A stretch of 64,000 bases of DNA from Eudromia elegans (GCA_003342815.1 PTEX01000236.1:1-64000), one strand, 5' to 3'; positions 35,901 through 47,126 are shown, numbered from the stretch's first letter. Notes: generated from the sequence alone by a model not told the origin. A program made the numbers and translations.

Positions 35901-38815
35901 ATGATGACAAAAATCCGCTGCTTGAAGTGTCTGAATGTCTCCTCTCGAGAAGAAGCCTTCACAGACTTGTCCCTGGCTTTTCCTCCACCAGATCGACATG
36001 TGCTTAGCGCAGGAAGAGCATCTGTTTTACCAGTAGAAGAAATTGGCCCACAGTTTATTGAACCTCCTGGATCCCCAAGTCAGATAATGGGATCTCCCTG
36101 GGTCCGGAGGAAGACTCATGTGTCTGGGGACCGTGCAGCCAACATGGTGCCAGTAGAAACACTAGGTTTCCAGGAGCCAGGAAACCAGGCAAGTCCCTTA
36201 AACAGCAACGCTGTTGGCATGGATCCAGCCAAGGATCCCCTCACAGCTTTTGGAGAGCAGACATGCAGTCCCAAGGACTCCAGATCTGTACCGGATTTGA
36301 TCAACTATTTCCTGTCCCCGGAAAAACTGACAGCAGAGAATAAATATCATTGTGAGAAATGTGCTTCCTTGCAGGATGCTGAGAAGGTGGCTGAGCTGAC
36401 GGAGGGGCCGCACTACCTCATCCTCACCCTGCTGCGATTCTCCTTTGACCCAAGGACCATGAGGAGGAAGAAGATCTTGGATAATGTCTCCATTCCTTTG
36501 GTGCTGAAGCTGCCTGTTCTTGTTGCCCCTGAAGGAAGCGAGGATGTTTGGCAACGCAGAAAGGACAGAGCTGCCCCGAGCAGCAGTTTCGTGTCTGTCA
36601 TCTATGACCTTTGCAGTGTGGTGGTGCACTCAGGGATCTCCTCTGAGAGTGGCCACTACTATTGCTACTCAAGAGAGTGCAGTGACACCATCACCCACGG
36701 GCAGCCTCGGGACGGGGCACAGAAACCCGCCTCTGAGAAGCAGTTGGACTTTGAAATCCAGTGGTACCTCTTCAACGACACCAGGGTTTCCTTCTCCTCC
36801 TTCGAATCAGTCAGCAACGTCACCTCTTTCTTCCCCAAAGACACGGCCTACGTGCTCTTCTACAGGCAGCGGCGAGGCAGGCAGAGCTGCCCCGTGCACG
36901 AGGCTGGGCCTGAAAGCAGCCGCCCCCATGGAGAACCCTCCCTCAATAAGGACTTGATGGAAGCCATTTCCAAAGATAACGTCCTCTACCTGCAGGTAAC
37001 CCCCTTTGCTCTTTGAGCTGTGACAGAAGGATGTGTTTCTGCTGCCAATGAAATCAGTAGCCCTCTTTCCACTAATTGAGGCGGCAACAGGATTTGGGGC
37101 TGAGGATGAGTCTGTATATGCAGATACCCAAGTTAGCTGTACTGTAACCCAAGTACTGTACTGTGTATATGCCTTCTGTGGCTATGTCTATGGCTAAGTG
37201 ATGGCTTTCCCACACAGAATCACAGCTCACAGAGGGGCTGAGGCTCAAGCTCACCCAGAGCACATTGCACAGGATTTCATTCAATCAGGTTTTGAGTATC
37301 TCCATAGAAGGAGACTCCACAACCTGTTTGCGCACCCTATTCCAGTGCTCTGTCACACTCACAGTCAAGAAATTTTCCTCAAACTCAGTCAGAACTGACT
37401 GTGTTTCAGTTTTTGCCTGTTGCTTCTTGTCCTGTCACTGCCCACCTCTGAAACTAGTCTGGCCCCATCCTTTTGACACTCTCCCTTAAGATCCTCCCTC
37501 ACCCTTCTCTTCTCCAGGCTGAACAGACCCAGCTCTCACAGCCTTTCCTCACAGGGGAGATGCTCCTGACCCCTAATCATCTCTGCTGGACTCTCCAGTA
37601 CTTCCATGTCTCCCCAAATCCTTCATCATATAAGTGAGTCACAAGCTGTGGCTCCCTGTCTGAGGCTGCCAAGATAGAGCAGGAGGGAATTTTGATTGTT
37701 TTAACCATGCTTTGCTACTAGGACTCTCTACAACACATGCGTTGCTGCAGGTGATGTGCTTCATGATGAGAAAGTGTGGTCCCTGCATAAAGTTGTTCCT
37801 GTTGCCTAGTCTGATCAACTGGTAGCTTCCTGAGCAGTACAATGATATCTCTGCTGACTTTTCCTAAGGTTAGACCTGGCTTTTATTTATGCCTGTGTTT
37901 AGTAAGGGAAAAGCAGCTGATAATTTGGACTAACGAACGTAAAAATGTTTTTTAATGCTTCTAAATCATGTTTAAAGATGGAGAGATGAGTTCATTTACA
38001 TTGACCAAAGATCTGCATCATGTTTTCTACTAGATATCTAGGAAAGATGAATGAGAATAAAATCCAGGACAAGTTACATGAATAGGCTGAGTTTAAAGAT
38101 CTCCAAACAGCAGAAGTATCCTATAGGAAGAGAATCATCTGAAGGAAAGGCAGATGGGAGAGAGCTGAGGAGTTTTTTTCTCTCCTAGAGGTTGCTAAAG
38201 GCAGAGGGTCTGATGTTTGGTCATCTGCTTTGGGCTGCTTTGATGCGTCCCCCTTTATCTCCCCAGCTTATGTGGCACATTATACTTGGTAACAGCTCAA
38301 GAGATGAGCACTCAGCTATTGGAGGAAAGCACATACTTTCTCTCAGTTAGATGCTAGAGATCTGTGCTGGGCAATCACTACGAAACCTATGGGTGTCCAG
38401 GGATTCTGCAGCCATGCATTCCAGTTTAGGAATCCAAACTCTGCCCGTCATTTATCACTAGCAGTTCCCCTCCTGCTTTAAGCAAGATTTGAGCATCTCA
38501 TTGACTTTCACCTGATAACCCCAATTTGTCGCAGGTTCCTGGCTTCTCTCACCCGGAGGAAGATTGGAGCAACTCGCTGTGCCATTTAGCTGCAGGTAAC
38601 GTCAATGTCTTGGCTTTATTTCTCTCCATTCCTTCTCTCAGGAGCAGGAAAAAGAAGCGAGGAACAGAGCTGCCTACATTTCTGCCTTGCCAAAATCCCC
38701 TCTGTGGTGGAGAGACTTTGACAGGGACAAGGATGACGACAACTCATCAGGAGGCTGCAGCCCCGCTGCTGGAGGAGGAGGAGGATCTGGCTCCTTTCAC
38801 GGACTCGTCTTCTAG
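20287..38815 (+). CDS. USP35: Ubiquitin carboxyl-terminal hydrolase 35 (deubiquitinase), whole gene span
   Basis: The protein removes ubiquitin from substrates as a cysteine protease of the USP (C19) family. Ten coding exons join at GT/AG sites without frame break: 20287-20968, 21842-21977, 26775-26904, 28305-28406, 31751-31909, 32327-32520, 32639-32732, 34364-34470, 35774-36995 and 38642-38815. They sum to 3000 nt, or 999 residues, against about 1018 in human. Residues 1 to about 400 are a helical, repeat-like N-terminus. The catalytic domain starts near residue 440 with the Cys box [13 protein letters not shown] (Cys454), has CxxC pairs at 584/587 and 728/731 that may bind zinc, and ends with the His box SGHYYCY (His829) and LFNDTRV (Asn869/Asp870). 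All catalytic residues are present, so the gene looks functional. The start is the first ATG after the acceptor and gives the family's [10 protein letters not shown]-terminus. The Glu-rich insert of mammalian USP35 is absent. Confidence 0.97.
20969..21841 (+). other. USP35: USP35 intron between coding exons 1 and 2
   Basis: Bounded by GT at 20969 and AG at 21840-21841. No repeat or RNA gene was recognised. Confidence 0.85.
21842..21977 (+). CDS. USP35: USP35 coding exon 2
   Basis: Acceptor ATCTTGCAG|AGG and donor AGTAG|GTAGGA. The 136 nt encode [20 protein letters not shown] and [14 protein letters not shown], a conserved stretch of the N-terminal helical region. The exon starts in phase 1 and ends in phase 2. 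Confidence 0.96.
22565..22616 (-). repeat. Inverted repeat, left arm
   Basis: The reverse complement of these 52 bases matches 24588-24639 with three mismatches (about 94%). The family is not recognised. The core reads AAGCCTTTCCTACTGCACCC on the minus strand. Confidence 0.85.
23860..23990. repeat. AT-rich palindrome-prone block
   Basis: Over 120 bases are almost only A and T, with overlapping TATAA, TTATAT and ATAATTTATTATA words that can fold back on themselves. It looks like a simple repeat. Confidence 0.8.
24180..24587 (-). mobile_element. Possible ancient CR1-type LINE remnant
   Basis: The plus strand carries loosely CR1-like words in the order expected of a reverse-complement CR1 3' half, such as 'cacgtcccctctctgc', 'ggctaagctaagtaagtc' and 'cttataagag'. 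Divergence is high and the call is tentative. Confidence 0.3.
24588..24639 (+). repeat. Inverted repeat, right arm
   Basis: These 52 bases are the opposite-orientation partner of 22565-22616, two kilobases away in the same intron. Three mismatches separate the arms. Confidence 0.85.
26775..26904 (+). CDS. USP35: USP35 coding exon 3
   Basis: Acceptor CATTTTAG|GATG and donor GAAAAG|GTCAGT. The 130 nt encode [20 protein letters not shown] and [20 protein letters not shown], nearly identical to the known vertebrate protein. It starts in phase 2 and ends in phase 0. Confidence 0.97.
26905..28304 (+). other. USP35: USP35 intron between coding exons 3 and 4
   Basis: No gene or clear repeat was recognised apart from an A-rich run near 27867-27900 (interrupted by CCC). 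Confidence 0.8.
28305..28406 (+). CDS. USP35: USP35 coding exon 4
   Basis: Acceptor CCACCAG|GTC and donor CACTTG|GTAAGG. The 34 codons [20 protein letters not shown] to HSHEAFHL lie in the helical N-terminal region. Both ends are phase 0. Confidence 0.97.
28407..31750 (+). other. USP35: USP35 intron between coding exons 4 and 5
   Basis: A 3.3 kb intron carrying a CR1 fragment at 28506-29100 and a short AG microsatellite at about 30937-30952. Nothing else was recognised. Confidence 0.8.
28506..29100 (-). mobile_element. CR1 LINE 3' end, reverse orientation
   Basis: The plus strand begins CATAGAATCATTATGGTTGG and runs through 'ccagttcattgagtccaac' to 'cacagtattcgaggggtgac', the reverse complement of a CR1 3' region. 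The minus-strand frame near 29000-28830 keeps the C-terminal CR1 signature words VQRRATK, GLE and [16 protein letters not shown]. It is about 600 bp and truncated at its 5' end. Confidence 0.92.
31751..31909 (+). CDS. USP35: USP35 coding exon 5
   Basis: Acceptor TTTTTCCAG|CTG and donor GTTAAA|GTAAGA. The 53 codons run from [17 protein letters not shown] to [13 protein letters not shown]. Both ends are phase 0. Confidence 0.97.
31910..32326 (+). other. USP35: USP35 intron between coding exons 5 and 6
   Basis: A 417-base intron that happens to be open in the frame of the next exon for some distance upstream. No other feature was seen. Confidence 0.85.
32327..32520 (+). CDS. USP35: USP35 coding exon 6, catalytic Cys box
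   Basis: Acceptor CTCTTTCCAAG|GCT and donor TTCAGA|GTGAGT. It encodes [20 protein letters not shown], then [20 protein letters not shown], where the nucleophile Cys454 is at 32477-32479. The upstream frame is open without a stop, but the family alignment and the acceptor place the exon start at 32327. It ends in phase 2. Confidence 0.97.
32639..32732 (+). CDS. USP35: USP35 coding exon 7
   Basis: Acceptor TTTTACAG|CTT and donor AGTCAG|GTAATT. The 94 nt encode [20 protein letters not shown] and [12 protein letters not shown], continuing the USP catalytic domain. It ends in phase 0. Confidence 0.97.
32733..34363 (+). other. USP35: USP35 intron between coding exons 7 and 8
   Basis: No gene or classified repeat was recognised. 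Confidence 0.8.
34364..34470 (+). CDS. USP35: USP35 coding exon 8
   Basis: Acceptor TTCCCACCAG|CGA and donor GGACAG|GTATGT. It encodes [20 protein letters not shown] then [15 protein letters not shown]. The QQDCSEYL box is a conserved USP substrate-groove motif. It ends in phase 2. Confidence 0.97.
34471..35773 (+). other. USP35: USP35 intron between coding exons 8 and 9
   Basis: The intron ends in a long (TTTTA)n array that reaches to about 16 bases from the acceptor. A short TATATA run lies near 35500-35535. Otherwise nothing was recognised. Confidence 0.85.
35572..35756. repeat. (TTTTA)n pentanucleotide microsatellite with an unresolved base
   Basis: About 37 TTTTA units follow one another, almost without interruption apart from an N at 35668 and a one-unit irregularity beside it. 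The array supplies the pyrimidine-rich part of the acceptor for USP35 coding exon 9. Confidence 0.97.
35774..36995 (+). CDS. USP35: USP35 coding exon 9, large catalytic exon
   Basis: Acceptor TCCATGAAAG|ATT (AG at 35772-35773) and donor CTGCAG|GTAACC. The 1222 nt encode [39 protein letters not shown], a variable linker of roughly 120 residues, [18 protein letters not shown], then the His box (His829 at 36654-36656) and [20 protein letters not shown]. The frame is open upstream through the microsatellite, but that part is intronic. The linker lacks the long Glu-rich run of the human protein. Confidence 0.96.
36996..38641 (+). other. USP35: USP35 last intron
   Basis: Contains a reversed CR1 fragment (37212-37620). 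Nothing else was recognised. The alternative frame around 38526-38640 upstream of the acceptor shows no family match. Confidence 0.8.
37212..37620 (-). mobile_element. CR1 LINE 3' region, reverse orientation
   Basis: The plus strand reads as a reverse CR1: CACAGAATCACAGCTCACAG, then 'atctccatagaaggagactc', 'attccagtgctctgtcac', 'gtctggccccatccttttga' and 'ctcttctccaggctgaacag'. The order matches the CR1 consensus. It is 5' truncated. Confidence 0.93.
38642..38815 (+). CDS. USP35: USP35 coding exon 10 with stop codon
   Basis: Acceptor CTTCTCTCAG|GAG. It encodes [20 protein letters not shown], an Asp-rich run, a Gly-rich run and the C-terminal FHGLVF before TAG at 38813-38815. The tail resembles the human HRLVF end, which supports the stop as genuine. 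Confidence 0.96.
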   Translation, partial: EQEKEARNRAAYISALPKSPLWWRDFDRDKDDDNSSGGCSPAAGGGGGSGSFHGLVF

Positions 38816-40440
38816 GGATCAGGTTAAAGCCAACGTGTCTAACCCGGCTGGCTGGGCTGACATGAAGCCAGAGGCTCCTCTTTGTAACACCAGTGACAGC
38901 AAACATCTCAGAGAAAGGATTTGGCCTTGATTCTTACAAAGAAAAGGACTCCACAGCTGGTGCAGAGGCTATGTGGCTGGATGGAGCTGAATTCTGACTT
39001 CTACTGCTTTCTATGCACTTGATCTTAACGCCTTAAAGTAATACTAGTAGCTAAACGTCTACGGAGATGAGCAGCTGATGACAGCTCGGAGAAGTGCCCT
39101 TTTGCTTAAGTGTAGCCGTGTCTTGCTGCTGTGAACCAAGCCACCTGCCTGGCAGAGGATGGGGCAGAACCGGTGGAGCTCCAGGTCTTGAGATGTTCCC
39201 TGCACATCCTATCTGCAGCTCGGGCTTTCCTGCAGCTCCAACTCATTTTTGAACCTCATTTTTGGGGTGCCTCTGCTTGATTGTGTGTTTTTTTAATGCT
39301 TTTTTGAGAAGGCAGGTGGAGATGATGTAAAGGAGCTGTGTTTTCTGAAAAAAAAACCCAGCACTGCCAACCACCTTCAAGAGGTTGAACCCCTAAAGCT
39401 GGAAGAGACTGACCCTCATCTCCTTGGGCTTTCTGTGCTTCATCAAGTCCCTATTGTGTTACTCATTTCCTACAGTGACCTCGCCTGGCACTGTGGGCGT
39501 TATTAATGTGCACCATGGCCCAGACACACAGGCCTTTGTTCGGGAATGTCTTTAAGACTCAATTACTTTTTTTTCTGCTGCTGGCAGTTCCTGGGTTTCT
39601 GGGCCAGATGCGCCATTCATAAATTGGACTTTCTTTTGGGATAGCTTGGGTTGAATGCTGACAAATGGAGACCCCGTGCCGAAACCACTAGCTGTTTTTC
39701 AAAATGCTGGTTTGCAAGGACAGTAAGCTCAACTGGTTATATTATATAAACAAATATAATACATAATATATACACCAATGCATTATATAAACTGATATAA
39801 ATGTTGGTTTTGAAGGATATAGGCTGGTTTTGATGGTGGGAGGCTGAACTTACCCCTGGGTTGTGTGTCTGTATGAATGTAGCTCTTTCTAATTCTGTTG
39901 TCCGAGTCTTCTCCTCACTCATGCCTATAGTAGAGATTTCTCTAGCTCAAGCAGCAGAGACTTGTGCCTTAGGTCCTGTGTTCAGGGCCTAATCCTGATG
40001 GGGTGGGAGGAATATTGCATTGACATGCAGTGAAAGGCAAAGCACAGAAATTGCTACAGTCGATGCAAATGGGAGGTCTACTAGAGATGACATTTTCTGG
40101 CTTCTGATCTCTGGCATATACTCTATTATTCTTTTATTATCTTTCCTATATATGAATAAAAGAGATGATAAATCAATTCAACCTGGAGTCTTACAGCATG
40201 CATAGTGTCTCATACTGGCCACTTTAAAAAATAGCTTTGGACTTTTCTGTGACCTTTTGGTTGTGGATGGTTTCCTGTTACCCATCCACTGATGGCCATC
40301 CTGCTTTGGTGGGACTCCAGCTTGTTGCTTATCATTGAGATGTAAAGGAGGGAAAATAAAGTCCCAGTCCGAGCATCCATCTTCTCTTTTATACATGTGC
40401 GTATTAAATGTGAGACAAATAAAGAACCTTCAAAGCTGAA
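38816..40440 (+). other. USP35: USP35 3' UTR (end approximate)
   Basis: No coding frame. Possible polyadenylation signals AATAAA occur at 40155-40160, 40355-40360 and 40418-40423. Which is used cannot be decided from sequence. The end given assumes the last. Confidence 0.45.
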
Positions 40441-41334
40441 GAATTATATTTAAGCTAAATTAGTTATGAACGAGACATCATTAAATTCAAATCCAAGTTA
40501 CACTGGCAGACTGTAACCCCATTAAAAAGATTATCTATATGAATAATGGACCGTATCTATTGTATTTGCTGGAATTAAGCTAGATTTGAAATAGTGCTAA
40601 TGGGAATAAATATGGATCCAAAGCTGAAATTATACAAGAAGTACATTATTATGTGCTATTAAAAATAATCTTTTAAAAATCTCCTGTCCTTGAGGTTTCC
40701 TAAAGCTTTGTTGTTCCTGAAGGTCACCCTGACTTCCTTCTTTACAACAGGGCATCACCTGAAGGCATTTAATGAGATCTGGTCCCAGGTGTACATTAAA
40801 TCTGTGGAAGACTTTCCCTGCTTTGGTTGGCTCCTAATCTAAATAATCAAGGTATATAATCAAAGTACAGGGAAACTTGGCCTAAATAAGCAAGACAACA
40901 TGGGAGTCTGTGCTTGTTAGCTATTCCCTGAAGCTTGTTTCCTGGAAGAGCAGGATAATTGGTCCCTCTCTGTTTTCTCCATGCCATTTGGGATCGCAGA
41001 TTTCTCTGTTAAGGTGTCCTTGACACACCAAAGGTCCCAGTTCATTATCTCACAGAGAAGCTGGTGGTGTTGATAAGCTCTTCCCCAAATATAACTCTTC
41101 TTGTTCTACTTCATGAGTTTTTTGAGCCGAGCCGAGCCAAACCACAAGCGGCATGCAGTGTGGGATCACAACCTGAGTATTTTCAATGGTATAATGAGAT
41201 AGTCTGTTTTGGGTTCTGTTCATTTCCTATAATTCTAGCACTGGATTTCCCTTAGGGACTGAGTCCTGAGCCTGTGTTTTCATAGTATTATCTACAGCCG
41301 CTCCAATATTTTTCCCTCAAATAATTGCTGCATG

Positions 41335-41545
41335 TATATATGAATATAAAAATACTAATATTTATCAAATAATCAAAATGCATTACTATTTGCACTAATA
41401 TTCATACACTACATTAATTATACCATTATTAATACCACCAAGAATATCAGTATTAGTAATACTATTAGTATTACTATATATCAGTATGATATTACAGTAT
41501 TGCATTATCATAATAAACTAGTATAGTGGTATTATTAATATATAT
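41335..41545. repeat. AT-rich imperfect repeat
   Basis: Words such as ATTAATA, AATACTA, TATCAGTA and ATATTACAG recur in degenerate fashion over about 200 bases. It is of simple-repeat character. Confidence 0.65.
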
Positions 41546-41940
41546 GTTCATGTAAACTGCACACTGAACTCTTGTATTTTGGTACCTCTGATTTGACTAA
41601 AGAAAGAGTATCTGGGTGAATGCTTCCTAAGGGTCTGTAAAGCAGACTTCTCATTTCTCCTAAACATGGTGCTGAACCAAGAGGAGAATTGCATGTTAAG
41701 CAGGGTGGGCCTGCACTCCACTGAAGGCGTTGTATGAAAGAGAATCACCTTTTCCACTTTGTGTGTATTATCAGCTGCCAATATTTTTTAAAAGCTTGAT
41801 TGAAACTCTTTTGTGACAGGACTGTTCTGATTTTTTGGCAAGGAATGGGCCTTGGGAAATACAGATGTGTGTGGCAAGAGCCAGTCCTGCACTGCTGCCT
41901 GCGCTTATTGCACAGAGGGTGCAACCCAGACATCGTTCAG

Positions 41941-41984
41941 TGATCAGCTCTTCTTGTATGAGTGATCAGCTCTTCTTGTATGAG
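41941..41984. repeat. Perfect 22-base tandem duplication
   Basis: Two identical adjacent 22-base copies (41941-41962 and 41963-41984) begin TGATCAGCTCTTC and end TATGAG. It appears to be a recent local duplication. Confidence 0.95.
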
Positions 41985-42830
41985 TGAGTGACCTATATCT
42001 AACACTATTACTTTGATGCTTCTTATGTCCCCTCATGCTTTTATTTGGGCTAACTCAGGCTGAGCTTCTACGCTGGCATGGTCTACAGCTGGGAATCAAA
42101 CATACCCAGGGCCATTTGCTGGCACTGGGGCTAACTAGCATGGAGCATCCATGCTCATACTGCAAAGCCTCTCAAATAGAGTGAGTGCATCCACATCGCT
42201 TGTTAGGAATGAGCCCTGCCAGCTCCCCAAAGGATCCAGATCCACAGTAAACAGATATGGAAAACCTCTCCCTCAAAAGCAGAGGCAATTTCAAAAAGTC
42301 TGGAAAAACAGTCTTTAACAGACTTTATTATTTGCAATAGCTGACATTCCCAATGCATCTTCTTTCCTCTGTTAGGCTCAAGGTGCCAAAAGATCTTCCT
42401 GGCTTCTTGGAGACTTCCAGCACCACTGCTATGGGCTCTGTGGGTTCTCACACTGGTTCTGAGCTGTAGATGCACGCGCAAGAAAATTATCTTATGGCAA
42501 CATGTCCAAAGAGCAGCCAGTGTCAAAAGAAAACAGAGCACTGGTAAACGTTGCTGCCAGCTCACCCTTGCCTCACTCTTTTGGGTAGAAGGATCTGGCT
42601 AGATTAGAGGAGGGGTTTACCTGGTGTCCATGGCCATTGTATCTTCACCCACATAGTGGGATGTGTTCCGAGGTCATTTAAGGAGAGATGGATGCATTGA
42701 AGAGAAAAGCACACACACACACACAAAAAGACAAATACTGGGCAGAGGAAGTGCTGGCCAGAAATTATTACCCTTTTTCTCCCCCTTGAATCAATCTTTG
42801 CAGTCAGCAGAGAGAGAGAGAGGTCTTTTT

Positions 42831-42878
42831 TTATTATTATCATTATTATTATTATTATTATTATTATCATCATCATCC
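42831..42878. repeat. (ATT)n/(ATC)n microsatellite
   Basis: A run of ATT triplets changes into ATC triplets. A GA run (GAGAGAGAGAG) lies just upstream near 42809. Confidence 0.95.
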
Positions 42879-42956
42879 TTTTATTTTCCCATTGCTTTTC
42901 TGCTGCATATACAGTACTTAAAAATGAGATCACCTTCACGTCAGGCAGGTACCATG

Positions 42957-42962
42957 TTTATT
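42957..42962 (-). terminator. GAB2: Candidate GAB2 polyadenylation signal
   Basis: AATAAA on the minus strand lies in AT-rich, UTR-like sequence 7.0 kb beyond the GAB2 stop codon. Human GAB2 has a long 3' UTR, so this is possible, but other signals may be used. Confidence 0.35.
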
Positions 42963-45900
42963 AACAGCAAAAAAAAGTATTATCTAGGTTTCACTCAAGA
43001 CTGATTTACAGGATAAATAATTGTTTCAAATTACTTAAAAAAAACCAAACAACAACCCCCCAAAAGAATAAATTAATAACTTAAGTGATTAGCTGTCCAC
43101 AGTGATTTGAAAACTTAATAACCATTTAAACAGTGACACCACAAGAAGACACGTACTGTACAGTTTGCCACAGACTACTCTTGCCCTTCCTCTACAAATG
43201 AAAAAAAAACCCCAAACTTCTGTTTAAGAACAGTCATAGGCTTCAAAACACACCAAATATCACTGCAATGGGCGGCCAGTGTGACAACTTCAAAGCCCGG
43301 GCTCCGGCTCCCCTCGCAGCAGCTGAAGAAACAAACGGATAAAGCTACTCTAAGTGGATGGGGGTCACTCCCACGCAACCATTACTGAAGCCAAAGGGGA
43401 TTGTTTGACTTTCCAAGGGCTGGGTTGATCGGGGTGTCCTACTCTAGAGGTTTGGTCCTAACCCTATGGGACTCCCTGGCAGACTCTCCTTGGAGCCCAG
43501 GGTCCCACTCCCTTTCCAGGCCTGGGGTGAGCTTCAGCCAGAACTTCAGGAATGCTCTTAGAGACATTGTCTTTTGGGGCATCATATGGCAGCAGAAGGT
43601 CAAAACTGTGCAGAGGGTTTTTTTCTCCCCACCCCCTCACTTGAGGGAAAAATACTTCCCATTTGGCAATTAGGGATGGGATTTTACTGAGTTTTCAAAA
43701 CAGGAATTTTTGTGCCCTTTGTGATGATGGGCCTGAAAGTGTTGCACAGTGTCATCACTACAAGCTGGCTCGAACTAGCTCTTTCCTTCATTAGATGTTG
43801 ACTAATTAAGTCTCACAAAACATGTGTGAGATGGGGAAGCAAGTACTAAAAATATTCATTTTACAAACTGGAGAGAAAGCGGGTTGATACCAAAAGCTCA
43901 AAGGAACTCTTTCCCTTCCGAAGATATACTATGGTGTCACCCACAGAGCTACAATAAAAACCCTGGTTTCCTATCTCCTGATCTTGGGGGCAGACCTCTC
44001 ACATGTAGCCAATCGATTGATGTAGATATGCTCCCATCAATTCTTAGATGAGAGAAACAGAATTAAGAGTCCTCCAAAGTGAAGCAAGTCCATAGAGAAG
44101 CTCTTCTGGCTCAAGAGATGGAGCCACATTGCCCAGTTTCTGGTCTGCAAATTGGTGGCTGGCATTGAAATTTGGAGTTGGTGCATGCAGGGAACAAGCC
44201 AGGACAAGCTGACCATGGGCCAGCAGAGCTAGAGCTGTATCTCAAGACACCTTGATACATACCAAATTTTCTCAAAAGAAGCCATTAACCTCTGAAGTAG
44301 CAACCCTAGTAGTAAGACATCTCCAGAAGTTGCGAACGGGGAGATAAAATCTTGACTACATGGAAGAGAAACAAAGGATTGTCTTACAGAGGGATGAATT
44401 GCTTTTGTCCAAGGAAGAAATTGTTACCAAAAGGTATAGATCTCTAATTGCATGAGCCTCATTAACAGTCAGGAGATCGATGCATGAATGAGAAAAGATT
44501 AGCACTTTCTGGGCATCCCAGGGCTCTGGTCTGCCCTGGAAGCTCTGAAAGAAAACACTAAGTCTTGGCATGCACTTGGCGTCTCTTAAGGAACCAGTAT
44601 TCAGCAGAGTGAATCGCTTGGATGTTCATACAGCAGTGATGACTCTGTTGGCCAAGTGTTTCCCTTGGGCCCACGCCCCGTCTGGAAATAGGTTTAGGTT
44701 CTGCTCTTTACCTTTCTCATCGTGAATGGAGCTTCTCCACAGCCATACCTCAAAGGCACAGGGCTTATCTAGAAACCATCTCTACAGTTTGACGTCAAGT
44801 GCAGCTTTGGAATGGAACAGCAACATCACAAGCTAAGAAAACACTGAAACAATATCGTGTGACTTCACAAAACCATCCTCCTACTCCTCTACCAGGACAG
44901 CAAGATCAGTCAGAACCCAGGAGCTACTGGGTTCTTCCTCCCAAAGCCCAAAGCCACCTGAGATACTAGCACAACTCTAACCTCCTTGCTTCATAAGGAA
45001 ACCTGCTTATGGTGCTCAGCTTTGCAGAACTGCCAAAGTGAAAAACCTCCAGCCCTGCAGCCCTTACAGTCAGTTCTTCTCCCACCAGTACGAACTTTAT
45101 CTGTGTGTCTCAGCAGCTCCCCAAAGGAGCAAAGCAGATTTAGCCTTAGAGATGGGAGTTGTGGGTTGCTGCTTGGCTTCATAGCTGCAGAGGAGGCCCT
45201 GGCCCTGTTTAGGTTGCTAATAGGACATTAGGAGGATCTTGGGAGCCGCTGCAGGGTCAGCAATAGAATCCAATCCCATTGCTCAGGGATGCCAATTGCT
45301 TGATGCATTTGGGTCTTGCAAGCCTCCAAGGTGAAGGTGACACAGCTCCTCTGGGCACGCTGTGCTTGGCCAAATCCCCTCTTGCACTGATCTGACCATG
45401 CTCTTTGCCCAGGCTTTGGGTCCTCGCCACTTTCCTCTGAGGGCTTCTCCTCCCTCAGCTGGAGCACATGTCCTGGAGCTCCCGACAGCCGGAGTGCCAC
45501 GGCCTGGGGTGCAAGGCTGCCCATGTGGGTGAGCCATGCAGGGCCACCAGAAGCTGTATCACCTTGGGGAAGACCTAGGAGTGGACCCAGTGCTCCCCTT
45601 GAGGACAGGTCCCCTTGAGGACCTTTAGAAGATGAGAAGTTCCTCTCCACACCCCACAAACCTTCTCTTCAAATCTGACTTGAACTCATGCCAAGGATGG
45701 ACTGTGAAAAGATCAAGACTCAAACCTTACTGGCAAATATCCCCCCTTTACTTCCTGCAGGTCTCACGCTCTTGAGTTTGACCCTCTCCAGATGTTGTTA
45801 GCTCTGTGTCCTAAATCCATCCTGATTAGCCCCCTGCAATCCCAACACTTAGTCACCTTCTGATGCTGGCTCCAGATTTGTCTCTGTACATCTGACACTT

Positions 45901-47126
45901 GGCTTTGCCCATGCACCGTCCAATCTCGCACAGCTTTTCTTTCTCCTACTTCAGACTAAGTCTGGCATCCATTTATAGTAGGAAATTTATTTCCCACCAA
46001 ACACTAAAATGGCAGTTCTGAGCAAACTGCCTACAAGGCAGCTCATACATTTCAAGAGCCAGACTAGCTGGGAGCAACAGTCACCCACAACAAGGGGCAC
46101 ACTTTTGGAAACAAACTGCCTTTAAAAGCACCAGCTTTGGAAGAGGGAAGAGCTTTGTGCCTTGTGCTTGATGCTTCGCACGAGTAAATGCAAAGGTCAG
46201 GGTGCTTGTCAGACATTCAACCTTTGTCCATCCACACACACACACATACATACACATCCCTTGTCACAAATGGGGACCGTCCAGCTGAAGGAAAGGCTTT
46301 GACATTTGGACTCAAGCCAGACGTTTTGCTTGCAATTCAGATGAATCGCTTGCAATGTTCTCAGCTTCCTAAAATACCTATTTCTAACAAAAGAGTCAGT
46401 CTTACTTGAGCATCCAAGTATAGAGTGGAAGTGATAAACTTAATGCCTTCAGGACAAAGTTCTTGGCAGCCCGTGTAATTAAACCAGCTGCTTTTCAATA
46501 TGGTTTAATGCTAAATACTTCACAAACATTAATCATCGGGGACGGGTGTAATGAGCTCAGCAACCAGCAGGAATGACTATTTCTACTGCAGCCATTGATT
46601 ACTCGACTGCTTTCGCGCTCAGGAAGGGCTGGCAGAGTTAGGTCTAGAGGGACGAGGCAGTGCAGTGCAGAGTGCACATTTGCTATTTAGGGTGTAGGAG
46701 CCATAGACTCGGCACTCGGCAGGATAAAACAGAGGAAAAGGCCTGTTTCTGACCAAGGAAAAGTGGAAAACAGACCTCACTGCAACCAGTGGTTGCAAAG
46801 CAGCTATTTCAAGGTTCCTTTGGAGAGCTAAATGCAAAGGACCAGTTATTGGTGACGCTCGTTAAAGAAACCTGCCATTTGGACAGTTTTCCATGGAAAT
46901 CATCAAAAATTTTCAGGAAAAAACAATATCTCATGCCTTGTGTCCTCCGCTTTCTCCAGGCATTAGACCTAGTACATGATATCTTTGCCTGGCACTAGAG
47001 TCAGTTTACTCTCTAGAATAATTGCTCAAGAATATAAGAATAATTTTACCAAGAATAATTATTTCTTACTCAGACCTGAACAGCAGTGTAGGGTGCTATT
47101 CCTAAAATTATTGCTGCAATCCACAT

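Larger units (their letters stand above)
40441..42956. other. Intergenic stretch between converging USP35 and GAB2
   Basis: No gene was recognised. It holds an AT-rich ATTA/TACTA block (about 41335-41545), a perfect 22-base tandem duplication (41941-41984), a CA run (about 42713-42725) and an ATT/ATC microsatellite (about 42831-42878). Confidence 0.55.
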
